DNA of 64,000 nt from Apostichopus japonicus (GCF_037975245.1 NC_092568.1:30623001-30687000); one strand, 5' to 3'; shown: positions 9,165 through 22,094, counted from the stretch's first letter. A program made the numbers and translations. The notes: generated by a model from the sequence alone, not told the origin.

Positions 9165-12100
9165 GTAAGTGTCAAACCAGGGAGTTGTCAACTCCATGGT
9201 TAACCTCAGCAGAATAATAACAATGCTATATTACAAATTGAATAAGTAATGATACATTTATTAAAGTTTAAAACTAATGGGATTCTTTGTGTTCTTCAAA
9301 CTTTGGCTCCATTGGTTCAGTAAAATGTAACTAAGATTTATAGAAGACTTTGGCACATATAATCCAATTGTATACATGCAGCAAGACAGTCCACAACAAA
9401 ATCGAGTAACTCCGACAACATGAGCAGGGCGCTACCACGGTGATATGAAGCTAGTACTAACCTTGTGTAGTGATATGAAGCTTGTACTAACTTAGTGTGA
9501 AATACACCGGTGTACGTAGTAATCCAACGATTAACGTATACGGTATTGTTAATCAGGGATGTGTTACAGCTCCCGACAATACTATAACGTATGTTCGAAG
9601 TTAAACAGTCAACTTCACGGGAATATGGTGGTTAACAGAACTATCTTTCAGCATATTTGTGGGCAATGCTGGTGACCACTCCTTCGCAGTGGCGTCACCA
9701 GACTTTTCAGTCTGGGGGGGGGCACCAGCATTTGATGGGGGCACTTAAGTGGATACGGATCGGCGTCCTGGGGGAGGGGGTCTAAGGGGAGGGGGTGCCC
9801 CTCCAGGCGCGGCGGAACGGGAAAATTATTGGGGGGGGGGGCTAATGTGTAGAGACTATCTAAGCGGAGCGCCACCATCGGTTGGCGCGGAGCGTTCAAT
9901 AAAATTTTGGGTTTTTCAAACCCCCAGATGGCCGGAAACGGCACTTCCCGAGTGTTTTAGGCTGCGAATACCTAGCCCTAAAATATGGGTCTCAAGCCTG
10001 CAATTTCTCAGATTGCACGTAAAAGTCTGTAAAAACATTGTAATTTGTATATTCGATGGTGTTTTAAGAGAGTAGCTATTACTCGTAGTGTACTCGCAAA
10101 GACGTTTTGGAGTGTAGTAAGGGGATGTTGGTGAACTGGCTGAAATGAAGCAAGTCATTGGCCTAAGACAAAGTTGTGTTGCGCTTACCGGTACTCACAC
10201 TCACTGCTTCCACTTTTCACGGGGCGTGAAGACGCGGTTGGGGTGACAATGTGGTCTATAGCCAGGGGACGGGCCGAGGGTCCCCCCAGCATTTACTAAA
10301 ATTATTACACCCATATAGTATACGTGTGCATCGGACAGATCGACAAGTATGCATTGAAAAATGGGCAGATGCACGTTTCGGAGCCTTGGTAAATATTGGG
10401 GGGGGGGGGGCTTATCATGCATTTGCCACCTCAACTTTTTCATTGGGGGGCTGTTCCCCCCAAGACCCCCCCCCCCGGTTCCGCCGCCACTGCCCCCCTC
10501 CCCCTTTGGAAAATTTTCGCATACGGAGGATGGGCTAGATGCAAAATGCTGCCACATTTGATGCTAAATTCGATCTGAAGATATCTCCAGAAATTGCTAT
10601 TTTTGAGGTAATGATTTTAACAAGGCGCAGAATTTTGCAGAGGATATGAACCACATGCTGTCGATATTATGCCTAACCCTATATCAATAGAACCTACATT
10701 TGTTGAATTAATGTGTGCATGACCCCCGACTCCTTTCTTGTCCTTCTCGTTTTCGCCCATTATCTATTAAAATGTAACAGGTTCCAGCATCGTTATTGGC
10801 TCCTATCAGGGATCTCACCATGCAATCCAAAGTTTGATCATACATCGAGTATGGCTCAGTATGCAGGTGTGAACATTCGCCATTTGTTCCTACAAGCATC
10901 TGACCTCAAATGACCTCTGCACCCCCTACACAACAGGGTTAATATATGGGTCCACAAATATAGGCAAGTATGGTGCCTGCGGACCCTCACATTCTCACAT
11001 TTCGTCAGCTCATAACCTGTCAACCTCAGACCAAGGCAACATATTGCAGTACCCTCCCTTCTCACAGTCATGTAGCTCGCGAAGCGGACGTGTATATCCG
11101 CTGGTATGGCGTGAGCACTGACACATTCAATGTAAATATCGACACCTGTTGTGATGGCGCGGGTTACGACTTCGATACCCGACGTTCAAGGATAATCTTT
11201 TTCAATTTTTCGCAGCTCATTTGAAGAAAATACGAATTACTGTGCTTCTTTGTCCTTATGAAAAACCAACTCAGATGATGGGAGTTGAATATAACAAAAT
11301 ATATATAGGCTATATTTTTTTACCTACCCAAATCTCAGATGGGGGGGGCACTCGGGGGGCACTAGGTTTTCCAGGGGGGGGGCACGTGCCCCCTACCCCC
11401 CCCCCCCCTTGGCGACGCCACTGCTCCTTCGTTTCGTCTCTTTTTTGTTTGTTTCTATTCTTAGCGTTGAAATATGCTCTCCGTTCCATTTCAAATTTTC
11501 TTTACAAAAAAGCAGCACTTTTCTTAAAGAAGGTTTATCCAAAATGGAGCATGGACCCAAACACCAACCAATTTGACCCATTCTCAACCCCAGTCCCCTT
11601 ACATTGAGACTAACCGTGTGACCATGACGGTTTTACATGGAAGAGAATAAGATGCTACGTGTTCTCGTGATCTTAAAGGCAAAACAATTCACAGATACTT
11701 TATGAGAACGTCACCCAGGAAAGAACATGGGCACGAAGAAAGCAAACAACCAAAAACAAAAAAATATCAGATACTCTACATGATCTTAGCGGCCAAATGG
11801 CCGAGAAGCAGTTTTCATTCTAAAAGCTGTGCAACCTAAGTTACATGAAGAATTTCTATTGTCATATTTACTGCATCTGTAACCCTGTATTTATACGGAG
11901 TAATAATTTTGTTGAAAGGAGCTTCTCAGGTGTTTTTCAACCATGACGTTATTCCAAGCATGGTTCAAAAGCAGTGAGCTGACCAGCTCTGATTACGGGT
12001 CCTAATTTCAGTGTATCCTTGTCTCTATATTGTTCACCTACTTACTATCAGGGAGCTATCACTCTGATTTACACCGATAACTTGGAGCACAAAGAATGAC

Positions 12101-15100
12101 ATTTTCTTCGTTCTATGTACATCTATAGGGTGCTAAGAAAGGACTACTGGAGCGGTTGAAGGACGGGGTCGTTGTCGGGGATGGTAGCTTTGTGGTGACG
12201 TTAGAAAGACGTGGTTATGTTGAAGCAGGAGCATGGACACCAGAGGCTGTTGTACAATATCCTGATGCTGGTAGGTTTTCTGTCTTTCATGTCTAAATTG
12301 TTCTCATAGGAGAAAACTATTTCAGCTGATGCCTAGATTACTTATACCCTGCAAAATTAACAAGTAGACAACTCATGGAATTACGGATCCCATGTATTTG
12401 GTCATACAAACTTTGGCGACTTGCGAATGACGCTATGATGTAATCACTCACAAAGGTACCGCGTCCCATAGCAAGGGAGATCATCCTTCCAAGTTGGAAA
12501 TTCATGAGCCTAACGGTCCAGCAGGCGTTTGGGACACACTTTGAAAAAGCATTCAACATCATAGTTTCTAAAGAGGGGTGGCAGTGTCAACCATTTGGCA
12601 TTTGCAATAGTAAAGTGGAACCCTTTTCGTTCATATATAAAGCCTGACCTCTAAGTTAGACAATTTTACGTCATATGTCACGTAGGCATGATATCATATA
12701 CGCTTCCCAGTTTGCATTCAATCAGGCTCACGACTTGAGGCAAGTTCGAGATCCCCTTTTTGCACAAATCTGGCACGGTTTGAGATACTTTTGACCTATA
12801 ATGACTACGTCAGTTTGACGTTAATTAGGCATGAACTTTTCAATTGTCCTGTTTAGATATGTTGGTGGTTTCGGACATGCTGTCAGTTTGATACATGGCT
12901 TTGACCTTTAACCCTGTGAGTCATTAAGTCAAATCAAGATAGCCCTTCATCTCCATGTCCAGGCACGTACGCTCTAAGTTTAAACTCAAGGCTAGGTACA
13001 CGTCATGATATGGTGTCACCCTGTGTGTCCACCAACACTTTGTAAGGTAGGCAGCAATGTAAGTACTAATATTTCCAATGAAGTGCTATATTTCACCTTC
13101 AATATACATAACGTGAATGAATTAACTAAACATAACGTGAGCCCATGTGTCTTATTACAATGGAAGCCTAACGCTTTATGTGGATTTTAGCCATATTCTG
13201 TATGCCAACATGTTGGAAAGGGCATTAAACCACACGATTTGTAGAGAATGGTGAGACAAACATCATAATAAGAGAGATTTGGGTGTTTAGGGTTGGGGTC
13301 AAAGGTCAGTTGAGTTCAAAGGTAACAAAGTAACAAAGTGTGTCGGGAACTTCTCCTAGACCATCAGTCTAATCAAGTTCAAACTTGGTGGGTAGGTGCC
13401 TAACCATGTTAACACGTGCCTGTGTGATTTATGACGTGATAGGTCAAAGGTCAAATACCTAAAAACTGTTTTAAGCCATTTTCTGCTTGTCAGTTTGTTG
13501 GAAAATATCATTAAGCAACAAGATATATAGAGAATACTGGGACACATTTAAATATAGTACTTAATGTAGTTGTTAAGGTTCGAGGTCAAAGGTCAATGCA
13601 GATCCATTCCGTCATAGAGATGAGAGATGAGATCTGCAACTCCATGGATTGCCATCTTATTGCAAATGTAATAACTATTCAAAAGGATTTTATATGGAAA
13701 GCGTATGATTTGCACCATTCATTTATAATAGTCATATTATGTTTCTTTAGTGACGAGTTGAAAGATTTAAATGTAATTTACAAACTATTATATCTCCTCT
13801 AGTCAGACAGCTTCATCGAGAATTTCTGAGAGCAGGGGCTGATGTGATGCAGACCTTCACATTTTATGCCTCCGACAACAGATTATCCTGTCTACAACAG
13901 AATAACGACGAAGCACAAGAAATCAACGTAAGCAATATAAAGTATAATACCATAACTAATCCATAAAATGTTCATTATACAGCACATGTTGGTTAACTGT
14001 ACATGATGTTGATACCATGCACTCATTTAAAAGAAAGTAATCACATTTATAACATACAACAGAATGTTGATTTACTACAATCTGTTGATATCCTCTGATC
14101 ATACGGTCCGGTCAAGGAAAGCTGCACCGCCTCTCTGAATAAACTGAGCTATACTACTCTCTAAAAAGGAGCCCCCCAATGATAGAAAATCTATCCAGAT
14201 ATGCTACACCAAAAGAGCAAATAAAGTTTTGACCATAACCTGACCTGAAGTGTTAAAAGCAGGGGGTCACTATGGGGGAGGTTGAGTTTTTGCATGTGCA
14301 TGTGTGTGTGTGTGTGTTGAGGGGGAGGTGGGTGGGGGTAACGGTCTTTAGAAAAATTGCGGATCTAGCCAAACTTTTTATTTCTCTTTGGTCTATAATT
14401 TTTTGTCAGTTTTCCGTTTGTTTATTATAACACACAGATATGTTATGTTAAATGAAGTGTCTCATTATTCGTAAATATTACATGTCAGATTAAGACACTA
14501 GTTGCAACTAAAACTCATCATGCAGCTTTAAAGCAGCTGGTTGTTTGTGCTAGTGACCAATGTAATAATCACCCATTAATGTAATATCTAAATTGTCATG
14601 AAAATCACCTTAATGATAAAACATATATTACATGAACGGTCGATTTGTTTTTACTGCATTATTGTTTAGTAATTTACCTTAGTAGTTGAGTTTCGTTACA
14701 TAAGCGGTAAGTATTAAACTTTGTGGTTAATTGTTACATTAATGTTACACTAATGATTCATTATTACATCAGTATGTAATACACCTCAGTCTACTCACAA
14801 CCTCGCACATTACGGAAATACTTGCGCCCACAGAAGTTCATCTATATCTTATCACCAAAGAATTGTTAATATCTTGCACAAAATAAAAATCGTTTCTTTT
14901 AAGATAAACATCAACAAATATTAGACCCGACAACACTTTCAGAATATTAAGTGTTTTCTGTCATAATTAGCATATAGGAGTCTAGGACAGACGTCATTAC
15001 CATCAACTGGTAAGGTTTTTATTACGAGTACAACAGATTGCGAAGTGTAATTTGTTACAACAATCATTTATTCAACGGAAAGGGAGTTTCCAAACTTGTG

Positions 15101-18100
15101 ACAGGTGGACGTGAATGTTTGTACTTTTGTATATTTACATTTACTAAAAAATACATCATTTACTAAAAAATTATGATTTATTTATTATTTTTTTGTGATT
15201 TTTTTATGATTTCTTAGTGTACCAGTCTCAACACAGCAGCGTGTGATCTAGCAAAGGGTGTGGCCAGTGAAGGCGATGCCATTGTAGCTGGGAGTATGTC
15301 TCCAGTTCCAGCTTATGTAGAGGGCAAGGGTAAAGAAGTAGTAGTAAATGAATTCCAGAAGCAGGTGAATGTCTTTAAGGAGAAAAAAGTTGACTTTCTG
15401 CTCGCTGAAGTAAGTTCTTTTGTAACATATGCAATCTTTTGCTTTTTCTGCTTATCATTTCTTTCAAGTGAACTTCAGGCATTTGTTTTGCATGCTTAAC
15501 ATAGACTTATCCGTTGGAGACTCTCACTTGCCTCTTGTCAGTCCCAGCCAATATCCCTCTCAAAATGTGTATAAATATCTGATTTTTTCAGTTCTTTGCT
15601 TACATTGAAGAAGCGGAGTGGGCTATAGAGGTAATGAAAGGTTTTGGTTTACCGGTGGCTTGCACGATGAACATAGGGCCAGCAGGGGACCGTAGTGGGG
15701 TCTCACCTGGGGATTGTGCAATCAGAATGGCTAAAGCAGGTAAGTAGTATAAGTCGTCTGTTCAAGTGCCAAGCTATCACCTAACGTACTCTGGAAGATG
15801 ATAACACATTCATCAATAACGTCAAAGGTCAAATATCAACAAAAATGTAATCATGGAAGTAGTCTTTGTTGGACATTTTTTAAATTCAAAGTAAAGTAAA
15901 GTTTCTTTAATACAAAGTATATCTTATTGTACTTTTTACAAAGATATAGCCTATACAACATATAGTCTAACTTCAAGTGGACAAATGTCACATATGACAC
16001 GTAAGAACGGGGGAATTACCGTACAGACAGACAGACTGTTATTAAAAAATAGCGACTAACTGAGAAACATATACTTTTTATCTAAACTAAATTCACATCT
16101 CTAGTATTATTCTGGATTTGAAAAGTAAAGGTTTCTCAAATAACTCATGTCTTGTATATTAAAATATATATTAAATATTGACAAACTTCTATAATCCATA
16201 TGTTCAGATTAAGTCCCATTATTGTTACTATCCAGTAGATTTTTCTCACCAGCCCCTGCACATTATCTCACTTATAAGAGTGAGAAAACTTAATTAACTT
16301 TTTAAAATATATAAACATGAATCAAAATATAACATGCACGGTATCGCTTTATTCCATACCCAGCAATATTTGGCAATAACAGTATCTACATTTTTTAAGA
16401 GTGTCTGTGACAGTAAACATATGCAATAATGACAAACTAGCTAAGTCTTTTCTCTAGCATAAAAGTTGATGCTGTTCTGGTAACATCTACTGAATTAGGT
16501 AGCTCTAAAGAGTTCCATTAGTTTTTGTTGTTTCTACATGTATTAACATTATCAGCTGTAACACGATTGTCTTTCAGGCTATGCTATCTTTCTTCGTTGA
16601 GTTCATTTGCGTTTTATTTTATTCGAATTTATAGAAAAGAATCAAAAGGAATACCTTAAATATAAGATATAAGTTTTAGTTATAAAATCGATCCCAAGTA
16701 GAAAATTTACCCTCTTTCCGTCCCCGTACACGTGCTGTGTGGAGATGATGAGGGCGGTCGAGTGGAATATACTTGGGTCTCACTATTAGAAAATGTTCAA
16801 ATACAAATATTGAGAAATAATTCAACAAATTCATTGCAAAAGAAAATTAATCTGTAACTGGACAACATAAAGTTCAGCTCTAAAACGATATATTTTTGCA
16901 GTTCTGGGACATCTTACTAGACGCAAGAGGGATCAAGTACGATGTCGGTGGGAATATCAAAACAAAATTAATTTTTCATGGATTAATGTGTTATTAAAGT
17001 TTATATCGTATGTGAAAAGATATTGCATGATACTGTTACAAATATTGTATAATTCATTATATCATATAATTGTATATAGTAACTGTTAATTCTTCTTTGT
17101 CATTCACTTAACATTCAATGTACATACTATAAATACTAATTTATAGTGAACATGCGGGTTCACCATCAAATAAAAGAGAAATGATTTCGCCATGAGAAGG
17201 GATGTAATCGAGCATATTGGAGGTAGTGGGTCGTAGGCCGGCCAAAGCAAGGTTGTTTTTATCATCCAGGAGAAATCCACGGTTTTCCCGTCTGATATGG
17301 TCTTCTTAGTTTTATAAACAATAAGAAATACAGCTAAAGCAGTGACAGGCGCGTAGCCAGGGGGCGAAGGGGCGACCGCCCCCCCCCCCATTAGCATATT
17401 TTTTTATATTTTTTATGGTATCGCTAATGATTTCAAAATAGAAAATGCTTATAGATGTAACTTACAAGGCCTGAGAAGTGCCATTTCCAGCGATCTGGGA
17501 GTCATTTTCGGTCAAAATTTTCTTGTACGCTTCACGCCAACCTATGCTGGCGCTACGCTTAGATAGTTTGCCCACAGGCTTCGCCCCTCCTTTGGCAAAT
17601 TCCTCGCTACGCGCCTGAGCAGTGAATGGATGTCAAAGAGACGTCAAGTAGCTGTTTTTAACCATTCGGTTTCTTCCACGAGAGTATGTGGCTGCTTAGC
17701 GATGTAAAAATAACTGCCTTCATAGGCTAATTATTGCTAATATATTACATTACTGTTCTCTTTTAAACTTAATTTCGTTCTCTATATATTTTCTCTTGAA
17801 GGTGCTGATGTTGTTGGAATTAATTGTCACTATGATCCTTTTATATGTCTGGATGCTATGAAGATGATGAAGACAGCACTAGACAAGGCAGGCCTCTCCT
17901 GCTATCTAATGGCTCAACCAGTTGGATGGCATACCAATGAAATACGGAACGATACTAGGGGATACACAGCACTGCCAGAATTCCCATTCGGTGAGTGCAG
18001 GGCCGGATCTACCATTGGGCCAGATGGACTAGACTGAGCCCCTCCCCCCCCCCCCACCGCCCCCTTTTTTGTATCTTATCTATGCGGGTCCCCAAATTTA

Positions 18101-21100
18101 GACTACACCGTCAGCGCACGAGTGTGTATCTTTCCAGTAAGGACTATATATAGTATTAATCAGATTCACTAGTAACTGTATTCATCGTTAACGGTATAAA
18201 TAATGTCAAAGGTCATCAAATAACCATTTCCGCCCTTCGTACTGGCTATCTTTTTGCCACGAATATTGGGTGTTGTATAGTAGCAGGCACAACCTATTGA
18301 AAAGAACTTTAGATCGCTCGGTGGAGAGGGTCGGTTTCATGGGAATTAATTTCTTTACACAGTTCTTAATTTTCCTCTTTGTAAGCCGTTCCTACTCTGC
18401 GATAATATTAATCTTTACGAACTTAATGATATAAATGCATATTTTAATCAAATTTATCAAACAGCAATGGAACCTCGTTTGCTTACCCGCGTGGACGTTG
18501 CACGATTTGCCAGAGAAGCTTACAACATCGGTGTCCGATATATCGGCGGATGCTGCGGTTTTGAACCCTACCACATTAGAGCCATCGCGGAAGAGGTACG
18601 TATCGCGATTATTATTAATTAATGTTAACTTTAGTGTAAATTATTGTTAATTAATGTTAACAAAGTTATTATTATAGTTAAATAAAGAATCGGTAGGTGC
18701 CATCCTTGACTGTTTAAAAAAATCTTGACAAAGTATATGCTTCAGTTGGTAAGATTCTTCATCCCGATAGAATGTTTTACAGTAGGATGCTATTGTAGAA
18801 TGTCTGGGGTAGTTACACTGAAAACGTCCCAAAATTGAGAGCGAGAGGACGAAGAAGCTCCCATGGGGTTAGTGACTTTGATAAATTACTCAGGGACGTA
18901 GCTACAGGGGGTGGGTGTCTCACCCCCCCCCCAATAATTCTCTTCAATCTTCAATAGTTCAATAAATCGGTTGTCAGTGACAGTTGGAAAATGTTATCTA
19001 TGCAGCATTTCTTACAATAATTTAAGTTGATCGCACTCTTGACAGGATAATTTTGATTTCTGAGTCAATAATATTAGGCTATTTCTAATATTCTAATTTT
19101 AGGCTTACATTGTTTTTACATGATTTGACGAAAATTCGAACTTACAATTAACCGAAATCTTGTTTCTAACTCCTTGTACAACCCATAATAAAGCTGGAAA
19201 TACTATAAACTAAATTTGAAAAATTGTCTGAATACGGCCCATTGGCGTTCGATTAAGCACCTTAGCATATTACTAAGTACCCGGTATAGCATATTTATGG
19301 TACAAAGAATTGACTACCAGCTCGTGTTTATGCTGCTTAAAATTTTCGATCTTGCGGTTCGGCACCCCTCCTAACGAATCCACCCCAGTTGTAAAATTAT
19401 TATTATTATAGTTGGCATGTTATGATTCTACCCCTCCCCCCCCCCCACCCCCATCACAAAGACAAGTTCACCAAGCGTGAAGACATACTCTCCTAATTTG
19501 ATGAAAGAGTTCTTTGACTTTTGTCTTGGATCTGGAGGAGGGAATAAGACAATAGAAAACTGCCATTTCCAAATTCTTGGTCAAATCCAAATGCCCGTGG
19601 CAGTTATTATTTTTTCTTGATGTTATGTCAATCCTTACAGTTTCAAATGAAAGACATTTGTGATTTTTATACTAGAATCGATCACGAAAAAAACAAACAT
19701 ATCATATCCATGTAACTACATATAGAATCAATATATGTTTTGAACTGTAATGAAATTATTATTTAATAATCCACTTCAGCTCGCCACAGAAAGAGGAAAA
19801 CGGCCACCTGGTCACGACAAAAGCGGCGGTTACAAATCTTTACGAAAAAGTATTTTACCAAGTCAACATGAGAGGTTAGTACAAAGTTTCTTGCCTTTTT
19901 AAAGAAAGCAAAAAAATCACTTACCAATTTCGTTCCTTGTAATTTTTAAATGGAGTCAGTGTATTCATTTCAGGTACGAGTGGTTGTGGTATAACATTGT
20001 ATACTGAAATATAAGCGTTGCCGGTCGGTTCTAATATAATCGTGTGTTAAAACCAGTCGCGTGCACGAAATTTCAAAGGTGTTCATGAACAACCTTTATG
20101 GAAGGAGCAGAGGCGAATTAAGAAATTTAAGAAGGAGGAGGTGCCGCCCTATGATATTTGAAGCCGACCTCCCCCCCCCCCCCCTCCATATAGGAAGCTT
20201 CATATGTTCTATCCCTATCCCAGACAAAAGAAAATAGAAGTTTTGACGTCACATTGAAGATTCTGAGGCAAATTTAGACGATAAAATAGGTCTAGAATAA
20301 GGTCTAAGCAAAAGCTTGTTTGAATAAATACTCTAAATTCTTGATTCTTCGTGTAAGTCTGAAAAGTGAAAGCCTACTGAACCCAACACCTCCCCCCCCC
20401 ACGTACGATGGAGGTGGGGTCCTGGCCTTCTGCACATCCATCCCAACCACCATCACCGTCCACTCAACCGACCACGAAGCCACTCCTGAAACATATCAAA
20501 AATATAAATATTTCTTTACGTATATATAAACTCATAGACTTTATTCAGCTTACACGCTAAAAACGCATGAATCGTGCGTAACTGATGTGACTTCATTCTG
20601 CGAGACGTTGCATGAACTCTAAGCTAACGTACTCGTGTTTTCACGTACCATGACGTTGTCTGTAAAAGCTGAAAAGTATAAAAGAGTACCACACGTATTG
20701 CATTTAAATTCTTCCATTGTGTAGTATATAGGCCTTTATGAAAGTTACTGGCTTCCTTTTATGTAGTCAATCAAATTCATCAATTTCAAATATATATGTA
20801 TTTAGAAGTCGGGCGTTTAATATGACTTACAATGTAACAAAGCCTCTCCTAGGTTTTGAATATTCAGAAGGGATCCACTTGAAAGGCCCACGTGGAGGGG
20901 GGGGAGGGGGTGGTGTAGGAGACGGGCTTGAAAAATGCATCATGGGTAATGGTGTATCCTCCTATAGCTCCGTATTATATTCTGAATAAAAGTCATACTA
21001 TACTTTTTTGTATTTTATTTTTATGTTTACAGATCTTATCGAGACTACTGGGATACCCTGGTCCCAGCCTCTGGTCGTAGAGAATTCAAACATATGGCAG

Positions 21101-21111
21101 ATGTCAACTAA
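9159..21111 (+). CDS. BHMT: Betaine-homocysteine S-methyltransferase, nine coding exons
   Basis: BHMT transfers a methyl group from betaine to homocysteine, giving dimethylglycine and methionine; it is a cytosolic zinc enzyme of the methionine cycle. Coding exons: 9159-9164 (tentative), 12129-12270, 13803-13927, 15218-15409, 15592-15739, 17802-17990, 18465-18595, 19780-19874 and 21033-21111. All junctions are GT-AG and all phases agree, giving 368 residues. Zinc ligands Cys213 (NCHYDP) and Cys297-Cys298 (GGCCGF) are present. Also kept are Asp20-Gly21, Trp38, Tyr71 and Glu155, matching human Asp26-Gly27, Trp44, Tyr77 and Glu159. The C-terminus is about 35 residues shorter than human BHMT. It could equally be called BHMT2-like, but the split of the two is a vertebrate matter. 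Introns hold hAT-type insertions and a decayed tandem repeat; none interrupts an exon. Confidence 0.93.
9687..11423. mobile_element. hAT-type non-autonomous element, 1.7 kb, in BHMT intron 1
   Basis: Termini CAGTGGCGTCACCAGA and its approximate reverse complement TTGGCGACGCCACTG are flanked by a perfect 8-bp duplication, CTCCTTCG (9679-9686 and 11424-11431). The 8-bp duplication and CAG-type ends indicate the hAT superfamily. The inside holds long G and C runs and the TCTAAGCGGAGCGCCACCAT block shared with other elements here. No transposase is encoded. Confidence 0.85.
11432..12128 (+). other. Rest of BHMT intron 1
   Basis: The stretch is ordinary AT-rich intron. An ATG near 11727 opens a short basic peptide but has no donor in range, so I did not use it as exon 1. 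Confidence 0.5.
12129..12270 (+). CDS. BHMT: BHMT exon 2
   Basis: It encodes [13 protein letters not shown], then [20 protein letters not shown] and [14 protein letters not shown]. This is the first strand and loop of the barrel, with the DG motif and the Trp that matches human Trp44 of the betaine site. Acceptor TATAG, donor GTAGGT, ends in phase 1. Confidence 0.93.
12830..13600. repeat. Decayed tandem repeat with DR1 motifs in BHMT intron 2
   Basis: Two recognisable units of about 285 bp (13190-13308 and 13470-13595) share TTTTA-GCCAT-TTCTG, TTGGAAA, TAGAGAAT and GGTCAAAGGTCA. An older copy seems to lie near 12830-12920. AGGTCAAAGGTCA-type direct repeats with one-base spacing occur at 13296-13308, 13441-13453 and 13583-13595. 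Confidence 0.6.
13803..13927 (+). CDS. BHMT: BHMT exon 3
   Basis: It encodes [20 protein letters not shown] followed by FYASDNRL, nearly identical to the vertebrate block that holds the active-site Tyr (human Tyr77). Acceptor CTCTAG, donor GTAAGC, ends in phase 0. Confidence 0.93.
15218..15409 (+). CDS. BHMT: BHMT exon 4
   Basis: It encodes 64 residues, including [20 protein letters not shown] and [13 protein letters not shown]. The last residue, Glu155, matches the homocysteine-site Glu159 of the human enzyme. Acceptor TTCTTAG, donor GTAAGT, phase 0 at both ends. Confidence 0.93.
15592..15739 (+). CDS. BHMT: BHMT exon 5
   Basis: It encodes [20 protein letters not shown] and [20 protein letters not shown], matching the vertebrate EEAVWAVE and CIGPEGDLHGVPPG blocks. 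Acceptor TTTTCAG, donor GTAAGT, ends in phase 1. Confidence 0.93.
17346..17617. mobile_element. hAT MITE, 272 bp, in BHMT intron 5
   Basis: Termini CAGGCGCGTAGCCAGGGGG and TCGCTACGCGCCTG are flanked by a perfect 8-bp duplication, AGCAGTGA (17338-17345 and 17618-17625). It has a C run and the CCAACCTATG-GCGCTACGC block. A second copy is at 22560-22803. Confidence 0.9.
17802..17990 (+). CDS. BHMT: BHMT exon 6 (first zinc cysteine)
   Basis: It encodes [20 protein letters not shown], holding zinc ligand Cys213 (human Cys217), and ends in TALPEFPF. It has two more residues than human between HT and LPEFPF. Acceptor TTGAAG, donor GTGAGT. The hAT MITE at 17346-17617 lies only 184 bases upstream in the intron. 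Confidence 0.93.
17999..18060. mobile_element. Fragment of a CAGGG-ended element after the exon 6 donor
   Basis: CAGGGCCGGATCTACCA followed by long C runs resembles the left part of the hAT-like elements elsewhere in the window. No right terminus was found. It starts only nine bases after the exon 6 boundary yet leaves the splice donor intact. Confidence 0.3.
18465..18595 (+). CDS. BHMT: BHMT exon 7 (zinc cysteine pair)
   Basis: It encodes [20 protein letters not shown] then [10 protein letters not shown], the signature end of the homocysteine methyltransferase domain. Cys297 and Cys298 are the second and third zinc ligands. Acceptor AAACAG, donor GTACGT, ends in phase 0. Confidence 0.94.
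18891..18945. mobile_element. Left-end fragment of a hAT-like element
   Basis: CAGGGACGTAGCTACAGGGG followed by a C run matches the left terminus type of the hAT-like elements. No right end is visible; it lies in BHMT intron 7. Confidence 0.35.
19780..19874 (+). CDS. BHMT: BHMT exon 8
   Basis: It encodes [20 protein letters not shown] followed by [12 protein letters not shown]. The start matches vertebrate LAPERG; the rest diverges, as this C-terminal segment does in the family. Acceptor CTTCAG, donor GTTAGT, ends in phase 2. Confidence 0.88.
21033..21111 (+). CDS. BHMT: BHMT exon 9 (terminal)
   Basis: It encodes [20 protein letters not shown] then MADVN and TAA at 21109-21111. DYWDTL-PASGR matches vertebrate EYWENLRIASGR. 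The protein then stops about 35 residues before the vertebrate end, so the C-terminal tail of vertebrate BHMT is absent. Confidence 0.88.
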
Positions 21112-21216
21112 TGGAGTTGTCATCGTTTAACCGACAAGTTATGAGCGTATAACCGTGCGAACAATAGATTCATGCAATAACTAAGACATTGTTCTTTTTG
21201 ATGAATCCTTAAGTTT

Positions 21217-21222
21217 AATAAA
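21217..21222 (+). terminator. BHMT poly(A) signal
   Basis: AATAAA lies 106 bases after the BHMT stop codon, in an A/T-rich 3' region and in the correct orientation. Confidence 0.65.
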
Positions 21223-22094
21223 TAGAAAGTGTGGAATTCAATTGCTATGCAACTCACCCCCCCCCCCCCACCTCCCCTAGACACCCATCCACCCTCCATT
21301 CCTATCTGTTACCGTCTCTCAATATAGTTTACAAACCGCCAACATATTTATGATTTTGTTTGTTTGCAAAGAAAAGTACGATATGTTTTTGTATGCAAAC
21401 ATGGATAAATCCGTTTTGTTTATACTTGAAGCACGCCACTGTACCTGTGTGATGATATTCTGGTTGTTATGTGTCGTAATACTTGCTTCATTGTTCCATT
21501 AATTTACACACTAAATTCGTAAGTTTCCAGGGTCGGGAGAGCTTACATACAACTTTTTGTTGAACTGACATACATGCCCCTCCCCCACCCCCTGATAGCA
21601 CTACAACGTTTATATTTTGAATTAAAGGAGTAAAAGTTTAGCAGAATACACCCCACTCCAACCTGTCTGTCAGCTCTCGTTGATTATCCATCCTGTTTCA
21701 ATCACGGATTTTCTAAAAATTCCTCTTGGTTTTGCTATCAATATTTTGGTTCGTTCTCTTCACCATTCAGAGGATAACAAAAAATATATGATGATAACTG
21801 AAAACATGCCAAAATAGTAAAACAAAAGTTTGAACTATGACGACACTATACGAAACACACCACACTTAACTAAAAGTTGTATATCAAACTTTGTATATTT
21901 ATGAATCATCTAATTCGTAATCTACACTCTACAATTTGATAAAAATACAAACCTGTTTGTATTATTATGCATATAAAACTTCGTGATTAAAACCAAATAA
22001 CATTTTCAGGAAGTCATTACAGGGTAATATCACTGCTAATAAATTCCCAGCTCTTGTTTTTTCTTGTTTTTTTTTCTTTTCTGTTTGTGTTGAC
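21223..22094. other. Spacer downstream of BHMT
   Basis: The stretch is AT-rich with C runs near 21257 and 21580. No gene or bounded repeat is recognised. Confidence 0.45.

Noticed and set aside
10700-11300. Possible host exons within the 1.7-kb hAT-type element
   Set aside because: Short open frames on both strands have no recognisable domain or paired splice sites.
11727-11775. ATG with a Lys-rich peptide ([13 protein letters not shown]) as alternative BHMT exon 1
   Set aside because: No donor site follows in a usable phase, and the frame soon stops; ATGTCG before GTAAGT at 9159 fits better.
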